64,000 bases of DNA from Pleomorphochaeta sp963678575 (GTDB taxonomy: Bacteria; Spirochaetota; Spirochaetia; Sphaerochaetales; Sphaerochaetaceae): contig CAXXHV010000001.1 of NCBI GenBank assembly GCA_963678575.2, positions 496,001-560,000 of the forward strand. Reading direction: 5' to 3'. The notes below the pieces were generated by a model. The model did no database searches. It saw only the letters and a list, made by a program, of their open reading frames with translations, and was not told where the DNA came from. The translations under genes and the position numbers were made by a program. Below, one piece after another: positions 8,965 to 17,210 of this stretch; the first letter of the stretch is position 1; each line of letters begins with the position of its first letter.

Positions 8965-8990
8965 GAAATATATACAAATTACTTTGATAT

Positions 8991-9050
8991 AAAACTCAGT
9001 TATGATAATTTTAACAAGCAACTGTTCAAATTATTAAACTGAGTTTTTTA
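8991..9050 (+). terminator. Terminator of the aminotransferase gene
   Basis: AAAACTCAGTT (8991-9001) pairs perfectly with AACTGAGTTTT (9037-9047) and is followed by more T residues. The 35-nt interior can pair further (ATAATTT with AAATTAT), giving one long hairpin. Confidence 0.75.
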
Positions 9051-9110
9051 GTTTATTTTTTAACCTCTAATTTTATAATAATATTTAAAAGAATAAAAAA
9101 CTCCTTTAAT

Positions 9111-9725
9111 TTATTTCTCTGTTGTTAAAGAATGGATAAAAGGAATTAATACAGATAAAGCTATTTCGTTGTGGCCACCTTCTGGTATTATTAAATCAGC
9201 ATATTTCATAGTTGGAGCAATGAAATTATAAAAACCAGGTCTTACAACTTCTAAATATTGGTTAATAACACTTTCAGCTGTTCTTCCTCTTTCTGCAATA
9301 TCTCTTTGTAATCTTCTTATAAATCTAATATCATCTGGTGTGTCAACGTATAATTTTAAATCTAATAAATCTCTTATATCTTTATCATATAAAACCATTA
9401 AACCTTCAATAATTACTAAGTTTTTAGGCTCAATATGTAGATATTCGTTTTTTCTTTTATGGTGAACAAAATCATATTCAGGCATATCAATAGGTTGTCC
9501 CTTTTTTAATTGTTCAAGATGTGAATGTAGTAGTTCCATATCGAATGCATCAGGATGATCAAAATTAAATGCAGTAATATTTTCATTATTAATAAAAGTT
9601 GCACTTTTATAATAATTATCTTGAGGAATAAAAACAAAATCAGAACAAACTTCACTGATTTTTCTTACGATTGTGGATTTACCTGATCCAGAACCACCGG
9701 TTATACCAATTATTTTTACGTCCAT
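9111..9725 (-). CDS. udk: Uridine kinase
   Basis: A 204-residue P-loop kinase that phosphorylates uridine and cytidine, the salvage route into UMP. The P-loop GGSGSGKST is at residues 10-18, FIPQDNYYK and FNFDHPDAFD are the nucleoside-binding region typical of Udk, and RFIRRLQRDIAERGR is the lid. AAAGGA lies 7 nt before the ATG. The gene faces the aminotransferase and is divergent from the MFS gene, with 198 bp of AT-rich DNA between them. It fits with the BMP-type nucleoside importer and nucleoside hydrolase elsewhere in the window. High confidence. Confidence 0.93.
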   Translation of the reverse strand: MDVKIIGITGGSGSGKSTIVRKISEVCSDFVFIPQDNYYKSATFINNENITAFNFDHPDAFDMELLHSHLEQLKKGQPIDMPEYDFVHHKRKNEYLHIEPKNLVIIEGLMVLYDKDIRDLLDLKLYVDTPDDIRFIRRLQRDIAERGRTAESVINQYLEVVRPGFYNFIAPTMKYADLIIPEGGHNEIALSVLIPFIHSLTTEK

Positions 9726-9888
9726 TAATTAATCCTTTGAAGGAGACTTTTTTAATAAATGATAACCTTTAAAAGGGTAAAAGTAAATATATTCTTAATT
9801 TACAAACGTATTATAGATTTTATAAAATTAAGTGCTAGTAGCATGAATTAAAAAAAGATAAAATTTTATAAAATTATCAAATTTCATG

Positions 9889-9917
9889 TTGTTTAAGTTT
9901 AAAGTAATTCATACAAT
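9889..9917 (+). promoter_or_regulatory. Promoter giving a leaderless mRNA for the MFS gene
   Basis: TTGTTT (9889-9894), exactly 17 nt, and TACAAT (9912-9917) are followed after only 6 nt by the ATG at 9924, which has no Shine-Dalgarno. Transcription would start at or within a base or two of the start codon. Confidence 0.6.
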
Positions 9918-9923
9918 GCTTTT

Positions 9924-11075
9924 ATGATTTACTACCTAGCGTTTTTTTTTGTTAGTTCAACTTATGTTATTATAAATCCTTATTTACAAGTTGTATTAAA
10001 TAATTTGGGATATGGGTTTGAAGCTGTTGGTATTTTTCTTGCTTTTTTTGAAGGTTTTGGAATTTTAGGACCACTATTAGTTGGATATCTTGCAAATAAA
10101 AAAGGTTGGTATAAAAAGCTAACAATATTTTCGCTTTTTGCAAGTAGTATCAGTTTTTATTTATTATCTTGTGTTAATTCTTACTTCGTTTTACTCCTTC
10201 TACTAATTGCAACAGGCTTTTTTTTTAGAGCAATCGCTCCTTTATTAGATTCAATTGGAAATTTGGCAGTACAAGGTGATAGTTCAAAATATACAAAAAT
10301 TAGATCAGCGGGAACAATGGGGTATGTTATTGTATCAGCTTTATTATCCTTGATAAAAAAACCTGATGTAACATCTAACAAAAGTATAGGGTTTTGGTTA
10401 ATTGTAATTAGTTTTATTGCAATTATTATAATGATTTTTGTTCCTAAAGAAGAAAAGATAGAAATAATTAAGCCAAAATCAAAAAATAGAAAAGATAACC
10501 AATGGTATAATAAGGGATTAGTAATAGGACTTATTTTAATTGGGTTAAGCAGATTTTCAATGTCAGCTGTTTTTTCATTCCTCTCTTTATATTCAATAAA
10601 AGTTGTGGGGTACACAGATTTAACAACACTTAATTTAGTAGCTGCTTTTACTGAATTCTTTGTTATGATTTATAGTGGGCATTTACTTCAAGAGAAAAAA
10701 GTAAAACCTCTGCATTTGCTTATGTTAGGTAGTTTTGCAATTACCGTAAGATTCTTTATATATGCTTTTTTACCTGGAGTAAAATATTTATTGATTGCGC
10801 AAGCTTTACATAGTTTGTGTTATGGAGCTTTTCATGCGGGTGCAATGATGTTTATTAATAAGCATGTGCGTCTAGATAAGCGCGGAGTAGGTATTAGTTT
10901 ATATTATGCACTTGCTACCGGACTTCCTTCAGTTGTTGGATCAACTATTGGAGGAATAATAGTATCTAATTTTGGATTTAATACACTATTTATTTCATAT
11001 GGATTAGTTAGCTTAGTCGCAGTATTTATAGGCTTTGTTTTTCATAAAACATTAAATGAAGAAATAGGCTACTAG
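9924..11075 (+). CDS. MFS transporter, LacY/HcaT-like (MFS_1_like)
   Basis: A 383-residue inner-membrane protein with about 12 hydrophobic segments, in two six-helix halves separated by a charged cytoplasmic loop (VPKEEKIEIIKPKSKNRKDN, about residues 173-192). GPLLVGYLANKKGWYKKL is a version of the motif-A loop between helices 2 and 3. The short N terminus and the FRAIAPLLDSIG segment resemble the nucleoside/phenylpropionate/lactose permease-like branch of the superfamily. The substrate is not evident. The start codon has no Shine-Dalgarno and lies 6 nt after a -10 box, so translation is likely leaderless. The gene is divergent from udk, but that is weak evidence for nucleoside transport. Confidence 0.8.
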   Translation: MIYYLAFFFVSSTYVIINPYLQVVLNNLGYGFEAVGIFLAFFEGFGILGPLLVGYLANKKGWYKKLTIFSLFASSISFYLLSCVNSYFVLLLLLIATGFFFRAIAPLLDSIGNLAVQGDSSKYTKIRSAGTMGYVIVSALLSLIKKPDVTSNKSIGFWLIVISFIAIIIMIFVPKEEKIEIIKPKSKNRKDNQWYNKGLVIGLILIGLSRFSMSAVFSFLSLYSIKVVGYTDLTTLNLVAAFTEFFVMIYSGHLLQEKKVKPLHLLMLGSFAITVRFFIYAFLPGVKYLLIAQALHSLCYGAFHAGAMMFINKHVRLDKRGVGISLYYALATGLPSVVGSTIGGIIVSNFGFNTLFISYGLVSLVAVFIGFVFHKTLNEEIGY

Positions 11076-11101
11076 ATATATAATATTTATTCTAATTCGG
11101 G

Positions 11102-11129
11102 TTGTATTGAATTAAAAAAATGATATAAT
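11102..11129 (+). promoter_or_regulatory. Promoter of the repeat-protein operon
   Basis: TTGTAT (11102-11107), a 16-nt spacer and a perfect TATAAT (11124-11129). The predicted start near 11136 lies upstream of the AGGAG Shine-Dalgarno (11141-11145), which supports the ATG at 11154 as the start. Confidence 0.6.
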
Positions 11130-11153
11130 TTGATGAGTTTAGGAGTCGTCAAA

Positions 11154-14100
11154 ATGAATAATTATGATAAATGGGATTTAGAAAATGTAAATATTTCAGA
11201 TGATAAAATTGAGAAAAATATCAAAGACGCATCTCGATTAATCGAAACAGATATTTATTCAATACTTCACATTATTGAGAATTATGATCCTTTATTAGTT
11301 TTAAAAGTTACAGCAATTTATGTAGATGAAATAGTAAAAAAAAATCAAGGAAGAATTGATATACAATCAAGTGCTTATGGCCTTATGCGATTCCTTATTA
11401 AATGGGTAGCCTCAAACACAAATGGTTTTAGTGATAATCAGGATATTTCTTCTTTAGATAAAAATAAATTAAAGAAGTTATACATACAACTAGAAAGTCA
11501 TACAATTAAATATTTAGATAACTTAATATTAAAAGAAGTTGGTGAATTCTCTTATAGAACACCAATGCAAACTATTTTGCACAATTATATTAGACCGCTA
11601 CCTATAAATTATGATTCATTAAATAATAAAATACTTGAATTAAAGGGTTTATTACTACCTTTTGTTGATGAAATATCTAAGAATTTTGACACTGATTTAG
11701 AAGGGCTTTTAGAAGCGATTAAAATTATTACTTATAATGGATTTAAAGCTATTGAGCTTTTAAATCAAGAAGTCTCTATTTTTGCTGATAAAACTGAAAA
11801 AAAGATAGAAGAATATAGAGCTAAAGGAAATGATGATTCAAATAAAGATTTATTACAAAAAATAATAACAGAAGAAAACTGGCAATCTTGGTTTGATGAT
11901 ATTAGATATAAGAGTGAAGGGTTTGATTTGTTTTATGCAAATAAACTTACTAAACTTTCTAATCATGATATTGATTTGTTAAGTATAGAAGCCGCCTCTT
12001 CTTCTGTAACGGACTATTGTTGGTTAAGTGAAAGTGCAGGATTTGATGATTCAATATTTATAAAAATAAGAAATAAAGCATTTGTTTTTGATGGTATGTT
12101 TGCTATAGATAGAATTTATGGAGCAATAAAAAAAGTTGTTATAAAAAATAATCCTGATTACGAAGAATTTTGGGATACTAATGAGAAAAGAAAAAGTGCA
12201 ATGCTTCCATTCTCTATTTTTGCAGGAGTTTTTAGCAAGCTTAATTATACTTTAAATTATAAATACAGAGATACAACTTTTACTACTTTCTTTGAGAAAG
12301 ATGAACAAAAAGTTTATTTGCAAGTACCACAGGCTCATGGGTACATAATACCCTTAAATCCAATTAAAGATATTGTTTTATTGGAAAATGCTATAAGATG
12401 TTTTAATTCAAGTATTAAAAATTTTAATGAAATAAGTGATCCAATTCTACTTATAACCACAGATGAAAGAAAAGATGATATTTCACAAAATAATAATATT
12501 TTTGAAATTAAATTATCCTATGTGGTAACATTGATGAATGATTTAGGTAAAATTTCAGATTTTAAAAAATTAGTTTTAAATTTAAGTGACGAGAAAGATT
12601 CTAATCATAATCACCATCAAGAATATAAAGTAAATATTAATATTAAAAATGATGAAGTCAAAAAAAATATAGAAAAAAAATCATTAAATGAAAACACTTT
12701 AAATAAATTAGAGGTTGAGAATGATGATTTTGATGAAGATGACATAATGGATGAAATTGCTAAAGAAGAAATTGAAGATGAAACGTATGCAACTAATATA
12801 GATGAAATTGCTCAGGAAGATTTATCTAAAGCTTATGAGATTGTTGATTCACTAGAAAATAATTTTGAACAAATAGCTTATAACAGTAATGCAGATGAAA
12901 AATATGACGAATATTTTGATGAAGATGAATCTCAAGAAATTGAAGAATTAGAGGATTTTTCTCAATTAAATATTGATAATATAGAAATAGAAAAGGATGA
13001 AAAACAAGAATATTCTTCTCAAATTGAAGAAGTAGTGGATTCTGTAGAAAACTGTTTTAATTATGTTACTTATTCAAGTGAAACTGAAGAAAGTTCATTA
13101 ATTGCAGATGAAAATGAAGAAACATATTCACAGCTTGATGATTTATCTCAATTAGAAGACTCTGTTGAAATAGATGACTTTGATGAAGACGATTTAATGG
13201 ATGAAATTGCTAATGAAGAAATTGAAGCAGAGCTAGAGGCTCAAGAAAAAGCTAAGAATAAAGCAGGGTTTTCATTCTTTGATTTATTGAATAACGTTGC
13301 TCAAGGAAAAGACCCTTTAGGAAGAAATGAAGAAATTGAAGAAAGTAATTCTAGCTTAAATTCTGAGGAACAGTTAACAGAAACAATAATTAATGAGCAA
13401 GAAAAAAAAGATGAACAGCCAAAGAAGAGTTTTTCATTTTTTGATGTTTTAAATAATGTAGCAAAGGGGAAAGATCCTCTTTCCTGTGCAGATGATAGTA
13501 TTTCACAAAAAGATAATTATAATAATGAAATAAAAAGTAATAATGAAATTGATATTTCACATGATTTAATTAATTCAATTAATGAAGAATTATCTATAAT
13601 TGATGGTGACGATAATGATTTAGAAAATTATGGATTTCTTGAATCTCATGAAGATGAATCAGTAGATGAATCAGTAGATGAATCAATAGATGAACCAGTA
13701 GATGAATCAATAGATGAACCAGTAGATGAACCAGTAGATGAACCAGTAGATGAACCAGTAGATGAACCAGTAGATGAACCAGTAGATGAACCAGTAGATG
13801 AACCAGTAGATGAACCAGTAGATGAACCAGTAGATGAACCAGTAGATGAACCAGTAGATGAACCAGTAGATGAACCAGTAGATGAACCAGTAGATGAACC
13901 AGTAGATGAACCAGTAGATAAACCAGTAGATAAACCAGTAGATAAACCAGTAGATAAACCAGTAGATAAACCAGTAGATAAACCAGTAGATAAACTAGAT
14001 GATGAACTAGATGATGAACTAGATGATGAACTAGATGATGAACTAGAAGAAGAAATAGAAGAAGAAATAGAAGAAGAAATAGAAGAAGAAATAGAAGAAG

Positions 14101-14603
14101 AAATAATTAAAATAGATTTAAGAGACTATAAAGCTATTGAAGAGAAAAGAATATTTGAGACAGAAATCCCTTCAATTGAAGAAATATGGCCGAAAAGAAT
14201 TTATGAAATAGTTAATTTAATTTATGAACAAGATAGTCTTTTCCTTGATATCTGCAAGGATAATGATACTGAATTATTACAAGGAATAAACTATTTAATT
14301 GAAAAAGCTTTAGAAAAACAAAAAATTGATAATAAAGAAAAAATGTTTACTATCCCAGGCTATAATTTGACTTTAGTTTTAGCTACAAATCATAATGATA
14401 ATTTAAAACTGTGGGAAAGAAGAACAAATTTGGGTGCTGTTATGTATTCTCAAAATAAGGAAATATGGAATTCAATCATATTAAAATATGATAAGAATGA
14501 TAACTTAATAAATGTTGAACAATTAGAGATAAGTAAAGAAAGTTTTGCCCCAGCTGATTGGAAATTTGTCGTTTCTACTGGTAATAAATTGAAAAAAGGA
14601 TAA
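11154..14603 (+). CDS. Large acidic protein of unknown function with a 37-unit tetrapeptide repeat
   Basis: A predicted 1149-residue cytoplasmic protein with no signal peptide or membrane segment. I chose ATG 11154 because AGGAG precedes it by 8 nt and a promoter lies just upstream; earlier in-frame starts overlap the promoter. Residues 1 to about 490 form a globular, helix-rich part with no family I recognise. Residues about 520-800 hold duplicated modules: DDFDEDD(I/L)MDEIA at about 524 and 674, and FSFFD(L/V)LNNVA(Q/K)GKDPL at about 706 and 760. Residues 835-982 are tandem tetrapeptides passing from ESVD/EPVD to KPVD, ELDD and EIEE. Residues about 985-1149 form a second globular domain (EIWPKRIYEIVNLI onward). 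The stop is 1 bp before the phosphatase gene, so they share an mRNA. The repeat likely acts as a highly charged spacer and may vary in length between strains. Function unknown. Confidence 0.8.
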   Translation: MNNYDKWDLENVNISDDKIEKNIKDASRLIETDIYSILHIIENYDPLLVLKVTAIYVDEIVKKNQGRIDIQSSAYGLMRFLIKWVASNTNGFSDNQDISSLDKNKLKKLYIQLESHTIKYLDNLILKEVGEFSYRTPMQTILHNYIRPLPINYDSLNNKILELKGLLLPFVDEISKNFDTDLEGLLEAIKIITYNGFKAIELLNQEVSIFADKTEKKIEEYRAKGNDDSNKDLLQKIITEENWQSWFDDIRYKSEGFDLFYANKLTKLSNHDIDLLSIEAASSSVTDYCWLSESAGFDDSIFIKIRNKAFVFDGMFAIDRIYGAIKKVVIKNNPDYEEFWDTNEKRKSAMLPFSIFAGVFSKLNYTLNYKYRDTTFTTFFEKDEQKVYLQVPQAHGYIIPLNPIKDIVLLENAIRCFNSSIKNFNEISDPILLITTDERKDDISQNNNIFEIKLSYVVTLMNDLGKISDFKKLVLNLSDEKDSNHNHHQEYKVNINIKNDEVKKNIEKKSLNENTLNKLEVENDDFDEDDIMDEIAKEEIEDETYATNIDEIAQEDLSKAYEIVDSLENNFEQIAYNSNADEKYDEYFDEDESQEIEELEDFSQLNIDNIEIEKDEKQEYSSQIEEVVDSVENCFNYVTYSSETEESSLIADENEETYSQLDDLSQLEDSVEIDDFDEDDLMDEIANEEIEAELEAQEKAKNKAGFSFFDLLNNVAQGKDPLGRNEEIEESNSSLNSEEQLTETIINEQEKKDEQPKKSFSFFDVLNNVAKGKDPLSCADDSISQKDNYNNEIKSNNEIDISHDLINSINEELSIIDGDDNDLENYGFLESHEDESVDESVDESIDEPVDESIDEPVDEPVDEPVDEPVDEPVDEPVDEPVDEPVDEPVDEPVDEPVDEPVDEPVDEPVDEPVDEPVDEPVDKPVDKPVDKPVDKPVDKPVDKPVDKLDDELDDELDDELDDELEEEIEEEIEEEIEEEIEEEIIKIDLRDYKAIEEKRIFETEIPSIEEIWPKRIYEIVNLIYEQDSLFLDICKDNDTELLQGINYLIEKALEKQKIDNKEKMFTIPGYNLTLVLATNHNDNLKLWERRTNLGAVMYSQNKEIWNSIILKYDKNDNLINVEQLEISKESFAPADWKFVVSTGNKLKKG
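13657..14100 (+). repeat. Tandem array of 37 units of 12 bp inside the acidic protein gene
   Basis: The array is 444 bp, exactly 37 in-frame 12-bp units. Units 6-28 (13717-13992) are 23 uninterrupted copies of AACCAGTAGAT(G/A); the last seven end in A instead of G, which turns Glu to Lys at the next codon. Before them are mixed AATCA(G/A)TAGATG and AACCAGTAGATG units; after them come four AACTAGATGATG and five A(A/C)(A/C)TAGAAGAAG-type units. Each block is nearly uniform, as expected from repeated slippage expanding one variant at a time. Because the unit is a multiple of three, gain or loss changes protein length without shifting frame. Confidence 0.97.
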
Positions 14604-14604
14604 C

Positions 14605-15390
14605 ATGGATAATAAAATAAAAATAAGGTTAGAAAGAGCAAAAGAAGTTGCAAAGAAAGCTGGAGATTTTGCATTAAGGAAAAGAATCAATAATGATTTT
14701 GATATTTCAAAAAAGGCCTTAAACGATTTTGTAACTTCGGCAGATAAAGAAACTGAAACATTAATTTATAATGAATTACATTCAAGTTTCCCTGAAGATG
14801 GTTTTTATGGTGAAGAAAGTGGTGAAATAAAAGGTAATGGAAGATGGATTGTGGATCCAATTGATGGGACCACAAACTATTTTAGAAATTTACCTCATTG
14901 GGCAGTTAGTATAGCTTATGAGATTTCTCCATTAGAACCTGTTCTTGGTGTTGTTTATTCTCCTGCTTTGAATGAACTTTATTATGCATCAAAAGATTTT
15001 GGTTCATTTAAGAATGGAGAGGAAGTTAAAGTTTCAAAAACAGATAGCCTAGATTTATCAATTAATGTATGCGTTCCCCCTCATCGTCATAAAGAATTGT
15101 ATGATGATTATATAAAAGAGTATGCTGTAATTGGAAAAGCAACAAGTGATATTAGGTCTTATGGCTCTTGTGCTCTTGAATTATCCTATATTGCTTCAGG
15201 TTGTATTGATTCATACTATGAATTGGAATTAGGATATTATGATTTTGCTGCAGGTATGATTATTTGCACTGAAGCAGGCGGAAGTGTTAATATTTTAAAT
15301 CTCAATACAAAGAGCGAAGAAGATAGATTTAATTTATTGGCAAGCAATGGATTATTACAAAATAAATTTGAAGAAATATTATTAAGATAG
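14605..15390 (+). CDS. Inositol monophosphatase family protein
   Basis: A 261-residue Mg-dependent, Li-sensitive phosphatase fold. The metal ligands are visible: GEESGE near residue 70 and DPIDGTTNY beginning at Asp84, plus the late LGYYDFAAGMIICTEAGG motif that supplies the third Asp. Members remove phosphate from inositol phosphates, 3'-phosphoadenosine phosphate or sugar phosphates; SuhB also acts on rRNA transcription complexes. Which applies is not readable. The ATG follows the upstream stop by 1 bp and its Shine-Dalgarno (AAAGGA) lies inside the upstream gene, so the two are translationally linked. The HAD gene follows after 13 bp, so this looks like a three-gene unit. Confidence 0.88.
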   Translation: MDNKIKIRLERAKEVAKKAGDFALRKRINNDFDISKKALNDFVTSADKETETLIYNELHSSFPEDGFYGEESGEIKGNGRWIVDPIDGTTNYFRNLPHWAVSIAYEISPLEPVLGVVYSPALNELYYASKDFGSFKNGEEVKVSKTDSLDLSINVCVPPHRHKELYDDYIKEYAVIGKATSDIRSYGSCALELSYIASGCIDSYYELELGYYDFAAGMIICTEAGGSVNILNLNTKSEEDRFNLLASNGLLQNKFEEILLR

Positions 15391-15403
15391 AGAATGAGGA
15401 AAA

Positions 15404-16054
15404 ATGAGAAAATATAAATTAATAATTTTTGATTTTGATGGAACTTTAGTCGATTCATCCCCTGGAATTTATAGTACTGCTAATTGGAGTGTTAAACAGT
15501 TAGGGATGAAAGAAGAAACTGATATAAAACAATTAAATAAATTTATTGGACCACCTTTAAAAGATTGTTTTAAATTGACTTTTAATATGGCTGATGAATT
15601 GTTAGATAAAGCTTGTGATATATATCGAGATAGATATTTTGAGAAAGGGCAATATGAAGTTTCTGTTTTTGAAGGTATAGAATCAGTATTAAAATCTTTA
15701 AAATCTGATGGTTATCATTTGGCAATTGCCACAATGAAGTATAGAGAAATTGTCTTTAGCATGTTAAAAAATTTAGGTCTAGCAAAATATTTCGAATATA
15801 TTGATGGCACAAACATTGAGGGCACAAAATATAAAGCACAAATACTTGAGGAAATATTAGTCCATTTTAATATAGATAAAGAGGATGCTATATTAGTGGG
15901 AGATACTAATCATGATAAATTAGCTGCAAAAAAAGCAAATATTGATTTTCTTGCTGTAAGTTATGGCTTTGAATTTGATGAAAAAACAGAAATTACTTCT
16001 CCAATGATTGCCATAGCCTCTAGTCCTAAGGATATATTATCATATATATTATAA
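15404..16054 (+). CDS. HAD superfamily phosphatase, phosphoglycolate-phosphatase-like
   Basis: A 216-residue HAD hydrolase with a C1 cap. Motif I is FDFDGTLVDS with nucleophile Asp10 and acid/base Asp12, motif II is the Thr in LAIATMKYREI, and motif IV is ILVGDTNHDKLAAKKA. The family dephosphorylates small phosphate esters (phosphoglycolate, pyrophosphate, sugar phosphates, nucleotides). The cap segment FIGPPLKDCF is typical of the Gph/PpaX branch. GAGG precedes the ATG by 5 nt. It is 13 bp after the IMPase gene, so probably co-transcribed. A second, separate HAD of the same broad type lies at 59.7 kb, with only general similarity. Confidence 0.85.
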   Translation: MRKYKLIIFDFDGTLVDSSPGIYSTANWSVKQLGMKEETDIKQLNKFIGPPLKDCFKLTFNMADELLDKACDIYRDRYFEKGQYEVSVFEGIESVLKSLKSDGYHLAIATMKYREIVFSMLKNLGLAKYFEYIDGTNIEGTKYKAQILEEILVHFNIDKEDAILVGDTNHDKLAAKKANIDFLAVSYGFEFDEKTEITSPMIAIASSPKDILSYIL

Positions 16055-16109
16055 ACATAAAAATTTATAAAAAAAAGTTATAATTATCAAAAAAAAATAG
16101 GAGATTATT

Positions 16110-16502
16110 ATGGATAAACTTAATAAGACAGAAATTAAAACTAGCGAAGCTCCTGCAGCAATTGGCCCATATAGCCAAGGAATCTTAGCTTCTCCTTTTG
16201 TATATTCTTCAGGGCAGATTCCTGCAGATCCTAAAACAGGGGAAATTACTGGTGGTATTACAGAACAAACAACACAGTCACTATCTAATTTAAAAGCAGT
16301 TATTGAAGCTGGTGGAAGTGATATGGAACATGTAATTAAAACTACTGTATTTTTAAAAAATATGGATGATTTTGCAGCAATGAATGAAGTATATGCAAAA
16401 TTCTTTGATAAAGGAATTAAACCAGCTCGTTCAGCTGTTCAAGTTGCTAAACTACCAAAAGATGTATTAGTTGAAATTGAAGCTATTGCTTTAGTTAAAT
16501 AA
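16110..16502 (+). CDS. ridA: RidA family reactive-intermediate deaminase
   Basis: A 130-residue single-domain protein of standard RidA length. SEAPAAIGPYSQGI at the N terminus, SSGQIPADPKTGE, and the C-terminal RSAVQVAKLPKDVLVEIEAIA including the Arg that binds the substrate carboxylate are all present. RidA hydrolyses enamine/imine products of PLP enzymes such as threonine dehydratase, preventing damage to other PLP enzymes. AGGAG sits 7 nt before the ATG. The preceding gap of 55 bp is AT-rich and could hold a promoter. A terminator follows. High confidence. Confidence 0.95.
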   Translation: MDKLNKTEIKTSEAPAAIGPYSQGILASPFVYSSGQIPADPKTGEITGGITEQTTQSLSNLKAVIEAGGSDMEHVIKTTVFLKNMDDFAAMNEVYAKFFDKGIKPARSAVQVAKLPKDVLVEIEAIALVK

Positions 16503-16518
16503 ATATTTATTCTTTAAT

Positions 16519-16567
16519 AAATCACCAATTTTTATATAATATATATAAATACAATTGGTGATTTTTT
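16519..16567 (+). terminator. Intrinsic terminator of ridA, overlapping the end of the convergent gene
   Basis: A perfect 12-bp stem (AAATCACCAATT, 16519-16530, with AATTGGTGATTT, 16553-16564) with a 22-nt loop is followed by T residues to 16567. It touches the stop codon of the minus-strand deacylase gene. On the minus strand it is not followed by a T run. Confidence 0.85.
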
Positions 16568-17052
16568 TATATGAAATCTTCATAAGTAGCAGAGATACAC
16601 TTAATTAAATCATCAGGATTTATTATTAATTGCATACCCCTAACTCCAGCACTTATATAAATTGATTCTTCTAATTGTGCAATATCTGATAAATATGTTG
16701 TGTATTGCTTTTTCATTCCAATAGGGGAGCAACCACCTCTGATATATCCTGTAATATTTTTTAAATCATTAAGCTTTAATAATTCGATTTTATTTGAATT
16801 AGTTATTTTTTTTGCTTTTTTTAGACTAACATCAAATTCGGCAGGTAAGCAAAAAACAAAAACTTCTTTTTTTTCATTAATCATTACGATTGTTTTATAA
16901 ACTAAGTCTATATTTATGTTAGCATTTTTTGCAACATGAATTGCATCTAAATTGTTTTCATCAACTTCATATGTTTTTATGCTATATGGGATATTTTCTT
17001 TCTCTAATATTCTCATAGCATTTGTTTTTTTGATATCGCTCATATTTAACAT
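16567..17052 (-). CDS. ybaK: Cys-tRNA(Pro)/Cys-tRNA(Cys) deacylase, YbaK/EbsC type
   Basis: A 161-residue YbaK-fold protein that hydrolyses mischarged Cys-tRNA(Pro) in trans to proofread prolyl-tRNA synthetase. Diagnostic parts are VYKTIVM, then the Lys-containing KKAKKIT region, GYIRGGCSPIGMKK, which is the family hallmark, and SAGVRGMQLIINPDDL. Two starts are possible: ATG at 17052, or ATG at 17043 three codons later. Neither has a Shine-Dalgarno; TATAGA ends 9 nt before the second, which would suit a leaderless transcript from 17043. The gene is convergent with ridA. Confidence 0.88.
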   Translation of the reverse strand: MLNMSDIKKTNAMRILEKENIPYSIKTYEVDENNLDAIHVAKNANINIDLVYKTIVMINEKKEVFVFCLPAEFDVSLKKAKKITNSNKIELLKLNDLKNITGYIRGGCSPIGMKKQYTTYLSDIAQLEESIYISAGVRGMQLIINPDDLIKCISATYEDFI

Positions 17053-17210
17053 TCTATAAGTTGATAAAGAAATAGTAAAGTTTGTAAAAAAAATCTTTTT
17101 AATATTATTAAAAAAGAGAACTATTTAATAATATATAAAAAAATAGTTCTCAACTTTAAAATTATCACTTAAAAATTAGTCTTAAAATAACATAGTACTA
17201 ATTAAAAAAA

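Noticed and set aside
10181..10615. Minus-strand ORF of 144 codons inside the MFS gene
   Set aside because: It lies wholly within a clear membrane protein gene in the opposite strand and has no ribosome site; treated as a shadow, as were the other ORFs of 60-116 codons that overlap recognised genes.
13657..14100. The 12-bp tandem array as a CRISPR array or intergenic repeat
   Set aside because: Units are adjacent with no spacers and lie fully in frame in a long ORF; it is a protein repeat.
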